A DNA stretch of 15,977 nucleotides from Actinomycetes bacterium (GCA_023389045.1 JAEWEZ010000065.1:1-15977); one strand, 5' to 3'; numbered from the stretch's first letter, positions 5,960 through 13,321 are shown. The notes: generated by a model not told the origin, from the letters alone. Numbers and translations: made by a program.

Positions 5960-6001
5960 CAGAAGCCCGCCCCGCACCATCCGGTGATCCCAGGAGTAGC
6001 C

Positions 6002-6586
6002 GTGAGCACCCACACCCCGTCCTCTCCCGACCCTGCCGCCACCCCGCATTCCGAGTCGCCCGCCGGCTCGGCACCCACTGGCGTGCCCTCTACGCGGATC
6101 GTTCTGCCTCGGGTCGGTATCGGCACCGACGTGCATGCCCTCGCGCCCGAGGGCACCGAGCGGGAACTGTGGGTGGCGGGGCTGCACTGGCCGGGCGAGC
6201 GGGGTCTCGTGGGGCATTCGGATGCGGATGTGGCCTGCCATGCCGCCTGCGATGCGCTCTTTAGCGCAGCCGGGATCGGCGACCTCGGGGCGCATTTCGG
6301 CACGGACCGGCCCGAATGGGCTGGGGCCGCGGGAACGGCTCTGCTCGCTGAGGCTGCCCGCCTGGTGCGGGAGGCCGGTTTCGAGATCGGCAATATCGCG
6401 GTGCAGGTGATCGGAAACCGGCCACCGATCTCCACCCGGCGTCTGGAAGCGGAGCAGGTGATGAGTGAGGCGGCGGGGGTTCCGGTGTCGCTCTCGGGAA
6501 CGACGACGGACCGCCTGGGGCTCACCGGCCGTGGGGAGGGCGCGGCGGCGATTGCCACCGCGCTCGTGATCGCGCGCGAGGCCTGA
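6002..6586 (+). CDS. ispF: 2-C-methyl-D-erythritol 2,4-cyclodiphosphate synthase
   Basis: IspF cyclises CDP-methylerythritol phosphate to the 2,4-cyclodiphosphate in the MEP pathway; it is a homotrimeric metal enzyme. The 194-residue protein has the metal ligands in GIGTDVHAL (D43, H45) and GHSDADVACHAACDALFSAAG (H80), the GDLGAHFG segment, and the C-terminal TTTDRLGLTGRGEGAAA that forms the CDP pocket. It is longer than the usual ~160 residues because of a Pro/Ser/Thr-rich, probably disordered N-terminus of about 33 residues. The GTG at 6002 is preferred over the GTG at 5984 because AGGAG (5992-5996) lies 5 nt before it. The usual FPDTDP motif is replaced by FGTDRPEW, a modest departure. It is divergent from ispD, with no other pathway gene visible. 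Confidence 0.95.
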   Translation: MSTHTPSSPDPAATPHSESPAGSAPTGVPSTRIVLPRVGIGTDVHALAPEGTERELWVAGLHWPGERGLVGHSDADVACHAACDALFSAAGIGDLGAHFGTDRPEWAGAAGTALLAEAARLVREAGFEIGNIAVQVIGNRPPISTRRLEAEQVMSEAAGVPVSLSGTTTDRLGLTGRGEGAAAIATALVIAREA

Positions 6587-6654
6587 CAGGGAAGCGCATC
6601 GAGGCTCCGCGTCCCAGCATCGGACACGGTCTGCGGCGGCAAGGCTTCGCGCGG

Positions 6655-6670
6655 TAGCGTCACCGCCGTG
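6655..6670 (+). promoter_or_regulatory. Predicted leaderless promoter of ilvA
   Basis: TAGCGT (6655-6660) fits TANNNT and ends 7 nt before the GTG at 6668. No Shine-Dalgarno is seen in GTCACCGCC. This supports GTG 6668 as both transcription and translation start. Confidence 0.55.
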
Positions 6671-7948
6671 ACTTCATCGACCCCGTCGCCCCTGACTGTT
6701 CGCTCCATTGAGGACGCCGCCGAGCGTCTGGTGGGCGAAGTGAACCGCACTCCCCTGCAGCTGAGCGAACGTCTCAGCGCGATCGCCGGCGCCCGCGTGT
6801 GGCTCAAACGCGAGGACCTGCAGCCGGTGCGCTCCTACAAACTGCGTGGCGCGCAGCTTTTCCTGAGCACCCTCGATGAGGCCGAGCGTGCTGCCGGCGT
6901 GGTGGCGGCGAGCGCCGGGAATCACGCCCAGGGTGTGGCGCGTGCCTGCCACCGTCTGGGGATTCAGGGACGCATCTACGTTCCCTCGACCACGCCGCGC
7001 CAAAAGCGCGACCGGATCGTGGCGATTGGCGGGGAGCATGTGGAACTGGTGCTGACCGGTGACACCTTCGACGATGCCGCTGAGGCGGCCGCCCGTGATG
7101 CGGACACTACGGGCGCAACCCCCGTGCCGCCCTTTGATCATCCGTTGATCATGGCTGGTCAGGGCACCGTGATGAAGGAGGCGGCCGAGCAGCTGCGTGA
7201 ACAGGCCGGGGCGGAGATCTCCACCGCGGTGCTGCCGGTGGGTGGCGGCGGCCTCCTGGGCGGCTGCGGAACCTGGCTGCGTGAGGCGGTGCCCTCGGCC
7301 CGCGTGGTCGGGGTGGAGCCGGCGGGCGCAGCGTCGATGGCGGCCGCGCTGGAGGCGGGGCATCCGGTGACGCTTCAGGAGTTGGAGCGTTTCGTGGATG
7401 GTGCGGCGGTGCGCCGCGTGGGTGAGGGCACTCTTGCCGCTGTGCGCGCGATCAGCCCGGATCTGCTGGCGATCGACGAGGGCGCGGTCTGCACCGAGAT
7501 GCTGCAGCTGTACCAGGTAGACGGGATCATCGCCGAGCCTGCCGGGGCTCTGGCCTGCGCGGCCATCGCCACCGGCGCCGTGCAGCCCAGCTCCCCGCAG
7601 GACGACATCGTCGTGGTTGTCTCCGGCGGTAATAACGATGTTTCGCGCTACAACGAGGTGGTCGAACGCTCCCTCGTCCATGAGGGGCTCAAGCACTATT
7701 TCCTGGTCACCTTCGCGCAGGAGCCGGGGGCGCTGCGTCGCTTCCTGGATCGGGTGCTCGGCCCGGATGACGACATCACGCTCTTCGACTACATCAAACG
7801 TAATAACCGTGAGGAAGGCCCGGCGCTCGTCGGCATCGAAATCGGTGCCCGCGAGGATCTGGAGCCGCTGCTGGCGCGGATGGCGGCCTCGCAGATGCGG
7901 ATCGAACGGATCGACCCGCAGGATCCGATCTACCGCTACCTCACCTGA
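6668..7948 (+). CDS. ilvA: Threonine ammonia-lyase (threonine dehydratase), biosynthetic
   Basis: This PLP enzyme deaminates threonine to 2-oxobutanoate, the first step of isoleucine synthesis. The 426-residue protein has the PLP lysine in RSYKLRGA (K58), the SAGNHAQG substrate loop (82-89), the glycine-rich phosphate-binding loop PVGGGG (190-195) and the SGGNND motif (319-324). The C-terminal region (about 342-426, HYFLVTFAQEPGALRRFLDRVL) is an ACT-like regulatory domain, so allosteric control by isoleucine is plausible. Length and layout match the actinobacterial IlvA (about 420-436 residues) rather than the catabolic TdcB (about 330, no ACT). It is 81 bp downstream of ispF, with its own predicted leaderless promoter and a hairpin after the stop, so it is probably a single-gene unit. 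Confidence 0.95.
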   Translation: MTSSTPSPLTVRSIEDAAERLVGEVNRTPLQLSERLSAIAGARVWLKREDLQPVRSYKLRGAQLFLSTLDEAERAAGVVAASAGNHAQGVARACHRLGIQGRIYVPSTTPRQKRDRIVAIGGEHVELVLTGDTFDDAAEAAARDADTTGATPVPPFDHPLIMAGQGTVMKEAAEQLREQAGAEISTAVLPVGGGGLLGGCGTWLREAVPSARVVGVEPAGAASMAAALEAGHPVTLQELERFVDGAAVRRVGEGTLAAVRAISPDLLAIDEGAVCTEMLQLYQVDGIIAEPAGALACAAIATGAVQPSSPQDDIVVVVSGGNNDVSRYNEVVERSLVHEGLKHYFLVTFAQEPGALRRFLDRVLGPDDDITLFDYIKRNNREEGPALVGIEIGAREDLEPLLARMAASQMRIERIDPQDPIYRYLT

Positions 7949-8031
7949 GCGGATCGCCTCGGACCTCATCGTCGGGGCGCTTCGGGGGCTTAGCGGTTTC
8001 CCATCGCGCCGGGAGAGAGGGAACCGACAGA

Positions 8032-8065
8032 CGACGGGGCGGTGCCTTCCGGCACCGCCCCGTCG
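8032..8065. terminator. Strong G/C-rich hairpin between convergent ilvA and galE
   Basis: A perfect 15-bp stem, CGACGGGGCGGTGCC (8032-8046) with GGCACCGCCCCGTCG (8051-8065), surrounds a TTCC tetraloop. It lies 83 nt after the ilvA stop and 13 nt after the galE stop on the other strand. Neither side carries a T run, so it is a terminator-like hairpin of the U-less kind proposed for actinobacteria. Confidence 0.75.
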
Positions 8066-8078
8066 GCATGGCAGGTTC

Positions 8079-9044
8079 TCAGCGGGCGCGTCGCGCCTCG
8101 ACGGCGGAACGAACGATGTCGTCGAGGTTCTTCGAGGCCTTCCAACCGAGGGTCTTTTCGATCCGCTCGGTGGAGCAGATCAGACGGGCCGGGTCACCGG
8201 CGCGGCGCGGCCCATGCTCGGGGGTGATCTCCTGCCCGAGGGCGCGGCCAATCGCGTCGATCACCTCAAGGACGCTCGCCCCGGTGCCGGTGCCCACGTT
8301 GAACACGCGATGCGGGCGGTCCTCGCCGCGCAGGTAGTCGAGCGCGGCGATATGTGCCTCGGCGAGGTCAAGCACATGCACGTAGTCGCGAATGCAGGTG
8401 CCGTCGGGGGTGCTGTAGTCGTCCCCGAAGACCACCGGGGCTTTACCGTCCTCCACGGCCTGCAGCACGATCGGAACCAGGTTCATCACCAGGGTGTCGG
8501 CGAGCTCCGGCCAGCCGGCGCCGGCCACATTGAAGTAGCGCAGGGCCACGGTGCGCAGGTCATGGGCACGTTCGGCGTCTTCCAGCATCCATTCGCCCAC
8601 GTACTTGGTGGCCCCGTAGGGGTTGATCGGCTGCGGGGTGAGCTCCTCGGTCACGAGGCCCACATCGGGCATGCCGTACACCGCTGCGGAGGAGGAGAAG
8701 ACGACATCGCGCACCCCGGCGCGGCCGCAGGCGGCGAGCACATTGGCGAGTCCGCCAATGTTGTCGTGCCAGTACATTTCGGGTTTCGCGACCGACTCCC
8801 CCACCTGCTTATGCGCGGCGAAGTGGATCACGGCGTCGGCGCCGCAGGCCTTCATCTGGAAGGTGAGCTTGTCGGAAGCGTCGGGGCGGGTCGCATCCAG
8901 GACCACGAGTTCCGCACCCTCGGTGCGCTCCCGGAAACCGGTGGAGAGGTCGTCGATCACCACGACCTTCTCCCCCTTGTTCAGCAGGAGACGCACCACG
9001 TGCGATCCGATGTAGCCAGCACCACCGATTACGAGAGTCGTCAT
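8079..9044 (-). CDS. galE: UDP-glucose 4-epimerase
   Basis: This short-chain dehydrogenase-family enzyme interconverts UDP-glucose and UDP-galactose using bound NAD, feeding Leloir metabolism and wall polysaccharide synthesis. The 321-residue protein begins MTTLVIGGAGYIGSH with the Rossmann GxxGxxG (7-13). DDLSTG (31-36) is present, and HFAAHKQVGESV is the GalE version of the HxAAxxxVxxS strand. The catalytic Ser lies in FSSSAAVYG (about 119) and the YxxxK pair is Y143/K147 in NPYGATK. RYFNVAGA and RDYVHVLDLAEAHIAAL are also diagnostic. The start ATG 9044 is fixed by the Rossmann motif and by TACGGT 6 nt upstream; the open frame to 9209 continues into guaB1 sequence. No other gal gene is adjacent. 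Confidence 0.95.
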   Translation of the reverse strand: MTTLVIGGAGYIGSHVVRLLLNKGEKVVVIDDLSTGFRERTEGAELVVLDATRPDASDKLTFQMKACGADAVIHFAAHKQVGESVAKPEMYWHDNIGGLANVLAACGRAGVRDVVFSSSAAVYGMPDVGLVTEELTPQPINPYGATKYVGEWMLEDAERAHDLRTVALRYFNVAGAGWPELADTLVMNLVPIVLQAVEDGKAPVVFGDDYSTPDGTCIRDYVHVLDLAEAHIAALDYLRGEDRPHRVFNVGTGTGASVLEVIDAIGRALGQEITPEHGPRRAGDPARLICSTERIEKTLGWKASKNLDDIVRSAVEARRAR

Positions 9045-9080
9045 GGAACCACCGTAGTCCTCTGTTTTCTTTTCCGTCGA
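9042..9080 (-). promoter_or_regulatory. Predicted leaderless promoter of galE
   Basis: On the minus strand TACGGT (9056-9051) ends 6 nt before the ATG at 9044. TCGACG (9080-9075) is a 4-of-6 match to TTGACA at an 18-bp spacing and lies in the first copy of the 20-bp duplication. No good Shine-Dalgarno. Confidence 0.55.
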
Positions 9081-9112
9081 GGGTCGTGGGAATCCGTCGA
9101 GGGTCGTGGGAA
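9073..9112. repeat. Perfect 20-bp tandem duplication upstream of galE
   Basis: TCCGTCGAGGGTCGTGGGAA occurs at 9073-9092 and again, identical, at 9093-9112. The duplication covers the predicted -35 region of galE and repeats a TCGACG hexamer and a GTGGGAA block 20 bp apart, on the same helix face. Perfect identity points to a recent event or to selection. Confidence 0.95.
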
Positions 9113-9147
9113 GTGCCGGGAGGTTTCGGGGCCGACGGGCCAGTGGC

Positions 9148-10608
9148 TCAGGACCAGGAACTGGCCAGCGGACGGCCTTCGGCATAGCCGGCCGCACCCT
9201 GCAGCCCAATCACCGCCCGTTCCCGGAACTCGGCCGTGGTGCGCGCCCCCGCGTAGGTGAAGGAGGACCGCACCCCGGCGGTGATCGCATCCAGCAGGTC
9301 CTCCACGCCGCCCGCGCCCTCGGCCAGGTACATCCGGGAGGTGGAGATGCCCTCTTCAAAGAGGCCTTTACGGGCTCGTGCGAAGGCGTCCTCATGGGCG
9401 GTGCGGTGCGAGACCGCGCGCTTCGAGGCCATGCCGAAGCTTTCCTTGTAGCGGCGGCCCTTTTCGTCGGTGCGCATCTGCCCGGGGGATTCAAAAGTGC
9501 CCGCCAGCCAGGATCCGATCATCACATTCGAGGCACCCGCGGCGAGCGCGAGAGCCACATCACGCGGGTGGCGCACTCCCCCGTCGGCCCACACATGGTG
9601 GCCGGTGCGGGCTGCTTCCTGCGCGCATTCGAGAACGGCAGAGAACTGGGGGCGCCCCACCCCGGTCATCATGCGGGTGGTGCACATGGCGCCGGGCCCC
9701 ACGCCGATCTTGACGATGTCGGCGCCGGCCTCGATCAGTTCACGGGTGCCTTCGGCGGTGACGATATTGCCGGCGACCAGTCGCACCGGGGTGCTGTCAC
9801 TGTCGCCGAGCACACCGCGGGCGGTGCGCAGGGCCTCGATCATCTTGTCCTGGTGGCCGTGGGCGGTATCCAGCACGATCACATCGGTGCCGGCCTCCAC
9901 GAGTTCACGCACGCGGGTTGCCACATCCGCGTTGATACCGACGGCCACGGCGGTGCGCAGGCGCCCTTCGGCGTCGACGGCGGGCCGGTAGATGGTGGAG
10001 CGGAGCACTCCGGTGGAGGTCAGCACACCGCGCAGGGCGCCATCGGCCTCCACGACCAGGGCCGCATCGTGATGCGTGGCGGCGATACGGGCGTGCACCT
10101 GGGCGGGATCCCCGGCGGCCTCCTCGGGGCTCAGCAGCAACAGGTCTTCGCTCATCACATCACCGACGGAGGCGAAGGCGTCCCGCCCGGCGATCTCATG
10201 CTCAGAGATCACGCCGAGGGGCCGACGCTGCTCGTCGATCACCACCACGATCCCGTGGGGGCGCTTGGGCAGCAGATCAGCGGCCTGACCGAGAGTGCCA
10301 TCCACCCCGAGAGTGAGGGGGCGATCCACTAGCAGGTCACGTTCCTTCAGGGAGCGCACGATCGAGTCGATGCGCTCAGCGGAGAGATCCTGCGGGAGCA
10401 CGGCGAGACCACCACGGCGGGCCATCACCTCGGCCATACGCCGGCCGGTCACCGCCGTCATATTCGCGGCGATCAGCGGGATGGTGGTGCCGCTGCCGTC
10501 GTCACTGGCCAGGTCCACATCAAACCGTGAGGTCACGGCCGAGCGGCTGGGCAGGAAAAAGCAGTCGTCGTAGGTGAGGTCGGTGGACGGCGTGTGGATC
10601 AGGCGCAT
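9148..10608 (-). CDS. guaB1: GuaB1-family IMP dehydrogenase-like enzyme, probable GMP reductase
   Basis: This 486-residue protein has the IMPDH/GMPR barrel interrupted by a CBS pair (about residues 91-205). The catalytic loop is GVGPGAMCTTRMMTGVGRP, with nucleophile Cys309 and the Thr that follows. LDTAHGHQDKMIEAL carries the cofactor-site Asp, and WADGGVRHPRDVALALAAGASNVMIGSW is the phosphate-binding segment. The protein opens HTPSTDLTYDDCFFLP, a GuaB1-type N-terminus. Actinobacterial GuaB1 proteins are often annotated as IMP dehydrogenase, but the mycobacterial one was reported to be a GMP reductase (GMP to IMP, NADPH-dependent, CBS-regulated), so that role is more likely here. Two ATGs are possible, 10614 and 10608; the second is preferred because TATTCT ends 7 nt before it. 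It is upstream of galE on the same strand and divergent from the LCP gene. Confidence 0.92.
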   Translation of the reverse strand: MRLIHTPSTDLTYDDCFFLPSRSAVTSRFDVDLASDDGSGTTIPLIAANMTAVTGRRMAEVMARRGGLAVLPQDLSAERIDSIVRSLKERDLLVDRPLTLGVDGTLGQAADLLPKRPHGIVVVIDEQRRPLGVISEHEIAGRDAFASVGDVMSEDLLLLSPEEAAGDPAQVHARIAATHHDAALVVEADGALRGVLTSTGVLRSTIYRPAVDAEGRLRTAVAVGINADVATRVRELVEAGTDVIVLDTAHGHQDKMIEALRTARGVLGDSDSTPVRLVAGNIVTAEGTRELIEAGADIVKIGVGPGAMCTTRMMTGVGRPQFSAVLECAQEAARTGHHVWADGGVRHPRDVALALAAGASNVMIGSWLAGTFESPGQMRTDEKGRRYKESFGMASKRAVSHRTAHEDAFARARKGLFEEGISTSRMYLAEGAGGVEDLLDAITAGVRSSFTYAGARTTAEFRERAVIGLQGAAGYAEGRPLASSWS

Positions 10609-10621
10609 GGTCATCAGAATA
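10606..10621 (-). promoter_or_regulatory. Predicted leaderless promoter of guaB1
   Basis: On the minus strand TATTCT (10621-10616) ends 7 nt before the ATG at 10608 and only 1 nt before the ATG at 10614. A transcript starting at the normal distance from this -10 would exclude the upstream ATG. No Shine-Dalgarno. Confidence 0.55.
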
Positions 10622-10748
10622 GGCAGCCCGAGGCAAAAGGTGGCGCAGATCCCAGAGAGACGGGACCAGCGTCCTTTGACGCGACACGGATCACGCGGGT
10701 TTCACGATCTCCACACAGGGTGCTCCCCGATAACACATCCCCTAAAAC

Positions 10749-10764
10749 TAGGATGGCGCGCATG
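10749..10764 (+). promoter_or_regulatory. Predicted leaderless promoter of the LCP gene
   Basis: TAGGAT (10749-10754) ends 7 nt before the ATG at 10762. The in-frame ATG at 10753 overlaps the hexamer itself and so would not be in the transcript. TTGACG at 10676-10681 is too far upstream to be its -35. Confidence 0.5.
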
Positions 10765-13278
10765 ACCGATGATTCCTCGGGTCGCTGGAAACGGCGACGC
10801 GCAGGCCGACACCAGGGTGCTGCGCGTCCTCAGTCTGCGCGCGCGCGGAAACACCAGGACGATGAGGCTACAGCTGCGCAGGAGCCAGCTTTTGGCAGTG
10901 TGCGCCGGTCATGGGTGACTTCTGCGTCTCGGACGCACTCGGCAGAACCGGCGCCGTCGGCACCGTCTGCCTCCGCGCCGTCGCCGTCCCCTGAGTCGGT
11001 GGACGGGGCGCAGTCGCGCAGTGCCGCGGCGAGTTCCGCCTCGTCGGTTTCCTCGGCTCCGTCCGCTCCTGCAGCGCCCGTTTCGTCGGCCCCCTCCGTT
11101 CCATCGGTTCCCTCGGCTCCGTCGGCTCCTGCAGCGCCCGTTTCGTCGGCCGCCTCCGTTCCGTCGGCACGTATCCCGTCGGCTTCTTCGGTCCCCTCTG
11201 TCCCCTCTGTCCCCTCGGTCCCATCGGGTATGAAGGGTACGACTCCCAACTCGGATGCCCCGCGCCCGCGCCGCCGCCGCACCCTCACCCCCGAGGAAGA
11301 AGCGGCAGCCGTTGCACGCGCTGCACGCGGTGACCTGCCCCAGCCTCGCGGGCGTCGCGCTCGACGGATCGACACCGATGTGTACGAGCAGGACCGTGCC
11401 GATGCCTGGACCCTCGGCGCCCCAGCCTCCGCTGCCGGTGTGATCGATGCAGACACCGACTGCGCCGATAGCGCCAGCATCACCCCCGACACCGCGGAAC
11501 CGGAGAGCACTGCGGCGGTGCCCGCCGCGTCCGCCGCACCCGCCGTAGAAGAGAAGACGCACTCTGCGTCTAGCGCTCAGCATTCTGCACCCAGCGCTGA
11601 GCACTCTGCGTCGAGCGCTGAACAACCCGCTCAACACGCTGAGCATTCTGCTGCCGCAAGCCCTGCCTCTGCCCACCGTCGCACTGTCCATGAGCCGCGC
11701 ACGCAGCATGAACCACGCGAAGGATCCATGCCCGTCGCCGCAGGCTGGACGGCCCTGACCTCCCTGCTCCCCGGGAGCGGCCTGGTGACCACACCTCTGC
11801 GGCGTCTGGGCATCACCCTTCTGGTACTCGTTGTGGTGCCGCTGGTAGTGGGCGCGATTGCCCTGATGTTCATCGATCCGATGCGGGTGGGAATCAAGCT
11901 TCTGGTCAACCGCAATCTGCTGATTGGCCTGCTGATCGGCATGGTGATCCTGGGCGTCGTGTGGTGCCTGCAGATCATCATGACGGGCCTTGCTCAAAGC
12001 ACCAAGGAACGGCTGCGCGGCGCCCGGCGCGTAGGAGTGCTGGTGCTCTCCGGGGTGCTTGCCCTGGGCGTTGCCCTGCCCTTTGGGCGCGGCGTGGAGT
12101 CGCTGTGGGCAGCGCAGGGTCTGCTCGGATCCACAACGGTCTTCGGCGGAACAAAGGGCGAAGGTCGCGTGGTGGAAGGCCCCGATCCCTGGGCTGGGGT
12201 GGGCCGCATCAACATTCTGCTGCTGGGGCAAGACGCCGGCGCTGACCGCACCGGCACCCGGCCCGACACGATCATGGTGGCGTCGATAGATACCGAATCT
12301 GGGCGCACCGCGCTGTTCTCCATCCCCCGAAATCTGGAACATGTGCGCTTCCCCGACGGGACCGCGGCTGCCGAGCGCTTCCCCGATGGATTCCGTTACT
12401 ACGGAAAGAACCAGGACCTCATCAATGCGGTGTGGTCCTGGGCCGAGGATGAAAAAGACCTGTTCCCCGGTGACAAGCGCCCGGGTCTCACCGCCACCAC
12501 CTGGGCGGTGGAGGAAACCCTCGGCGTGCAGATCGACTACTTCGCGATGGTCAACCTGCAGGGATTCCAGGATCTCGTCGATGCCATCGGCGGCGTCGAG
12601 ATGGAAGTCGAACGACGCATCCCCATCGGCGGTGGCACCAACCAGGCAACCGGCCGGAAATACAAGATCACCGGATACATCGAACCGGGTATGCAGAAGC
12701 TCGACGGGTACCACGCCCTCTGGTACGCGCGCTCGCGGGAAGGTTCCGACGACTTCAACCGCATGTGCCGCCAGCAGCGCATCGTGCGCGTGGTGACGGA
12801 AGAGGCAAGCCCGCAACGTCTCGCGGCCTCGATCCCCGGTCTGGTCAGCGCCACGGAGCGGAACATCGAAACCGACATCCCCACCTCGGATGTGGACGCC
12901 TTCGTGGACCTTGCTCTGCGGATCAAGGATGCCGGCTTCACCTCGTACCCGATCACCCGTGACGTGACCCCCTCGGGGAAGCCCGACTGGGACTACCTCA
13001 AGGAGTGGACGCAGGCGTCCATCGAGGATTCGATGAAGCAGGTGGCCCCCGTCTCGGTGACTGGTGGTGAGCCGACTCCGGCCGAAAGCAGCTCCGCTGA
13101 TGCCGATAGCTCCAGCGGTGGAGATTCGAGCACGGAAAGCGGCAAGCCTTCTTCCGAGGAGGAGTCCTCCTCGCCTTCGAAGAAGCCCAAGAAGAGCAAG
13201 GGCTCCAGTCAGGCCCCGAAGAAACCAGTGATCGATAAGGACCCGCTGAAGTCCTGCATGCCCGGCTACGAGGGCTGA
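10762..13278 (+). CDS. LytR-CpsA-Psr (LCP) family cell-wall glycopolymer transferase, membrane-bound, with long repeat-rich N-terminus
   Basis: This 838-residue protein belongs to the family that attaches anionic or secondary polymers from lipid carriers to peptidoglycan, or in mycolata arabinogalactan, outside the membrane. The cytoplasmic arm (1-345) is Arg/Lys-rich at first, then Ser/Ala/Pro/Val repeats, then HSASSAE-like heptads. Three membrane segments follow (about 349-371, 385-409, 424-443). The LCP domain (about 480-700) has INILLLGQDAGADRTGTRPDTIMV with the polyprenyl-phosphate-binding Asp and Arg residues, FSIPRNL, and LWYARSREGSDDFNRMCRQQRIV. The tail (about 770-838) is Ser/Glu/Lys-rich and ends CMPGYEG. 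Most LCP proteins have one membrane segment and 300-500 residues, so this one is long. Start choice rests on TAGGAT 7 nt before ATG 10762. Single-gene unit, convergent with mtr. Confidence 0.93.
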   Translation: MTDDSSGRWKRRRAGRHQGAARPQSARARKHQDDEATAAQEPAFGSVRRSWVTSASRTHSAEPAPSAPSASAPSPSPESVDGAQSRSAAASSASSVSSAPSAPAAPVSSAPSVPSVPSAPSAPAAPVSSAASVPSARIPSASSVPSVPSVPSVPSGMKGTTPNSDAPRPRRRRTLTPEEEAAAVARAARGDLPQPRGRRARRIDTDVYEQDRADAWTLGAPASAAGVIDADTDCADSASITPDTAEPESTAAVPAASAAPAVEEKTHSASSAQHSAPSAEHSASSAEQPAQHAEHSAAASPASAHRRTVHEPRTQHEPREGSMPVAAGWTALTSLLPGSGLVTTPLRRLGITLLVLVVVPLVVGAIALMFIDPMRVGIKLLVNRNLLIGLLIGMVILGVVWCLQIIMTGLAQSTKERLRGARRVGVLVLSGVLALGVALPFGRGVESLWAAQGLLGSTTVFGGTKGEGRVVEGPDPWAGVGRINILLLGQDAGADRTGTRPDTIMVASIDTESGRTALFSIPRNLEHVRFPDGTAAAERFPDGFRYYGKNQDLINAVWSWAEDEKDLFPGDKRPGLTATTWAVEETLGVQIDYFAMVNLQGFQDLVDAIGGVEMEVERRIPIGGGTNQATGRKYKITGYIEPGMQKLDGYHALWYARSREGSDDFNRMCRQQRIVRVVTEEASPQRLAASIPGLVSATERNIETDIPTSDVDAFVDLALRIKDAGFTSYPITRDVTPSGKPDWDYLKEWTQASIEDSMKQVAPVSVTGGEPTPAESSSADADSSSGGDSSTESGKPSSEEESSSPSKKPKKSKGSSQAPKKPVIDKDPLKSCMPGYEG
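11041..11160 (+). repeat. Tandem 60-bp repeat (two copies) inside the LCP gene
   Basis: Positions 11041-11100 and 11101-11160 differ at only five bases by my comparison. Both contain CTCCTGCAGCGCCCGTTTCG and encode the peptide APAAPVSSA. A run of 9-bp units of the type GTCCCCTCT (about 11190-11226, Val-Pro-Ser repeats) follows. Confidence 0.9.
11560..11650 (+). repeat. 21-bp tandem repeats encoding heptads in the LCP gene
   Basis: Four units of 21 bp begin at 11560, 11581, 11602 and 11623, with a partial fifth. They encode HSASSAQ, HSAPSAE, HSASSAE, QPAQHAE and HSAAASP. Units 1-3 are close copies and unit 4 is diverged. The period keeps the reading frame. Confidence 0.9.
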
Positions 13279-13321
13279 GCGCGGCTGAGCCGATCCGCAG
13301 ACGCGGGTGGCAGACGGGGTG

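Noticed and set aside
5897..6295. N-terminal extension of ispD into ispF
   Set aside because: The frame is open but antisense to ispF coding sequence. The leaderless GTG at 5896 gives a normal IspD length.
6674..7969. 431-codon minus-strand open frame opposite ilvA
   Set aside because: It spans the same bases as the well-supported ilvA gene, and its His/Arg/Gly-rich product is an antisense artefact.
9084..9112. GTGGGAA blocks read as an MraZ-type binding array
   Set aside because: MraZ sites need several TGGGN repeats about 10 bp apart near mraZ. Here there are two, 20 bp apart, created by a simple duplication, and no division gene is adjacent.
7617..9260. 547-codon plus-strand open frame across the ilvA end and galE
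   Set aside because: It runs through the ilvA stop, a strong terminator hairpin and antisense galE; no recognisable motif.
9106..10332. 408-codon plus-strand open frame opposite guaB1
   Set aside because: Antisense to guaB1, whose catalytic loop and barrel motifs are clear. Gly/His-rich composition is an artefact.
10594..10761. N-terminal extension of the LCP gene from an ATG at 10594
   Set aside because: It would overlap the guaB1 start and its promoter and run through the predicted LCP promoter; no Shine-Dalgarno.
11041..11650. Repeat clusters considered as a CRISPR array
   Set aside because: The units are directly adjacent with no unique spacers, keep the reading frame, and lie inside a coding gene.
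10909..12816. 635-codon minus-strand open frame opposite the LCP gene
   Set aside because: Arg/Gly-rich antisense of Ser/Ala/Pro repeats and the LCP domain; no start signal.
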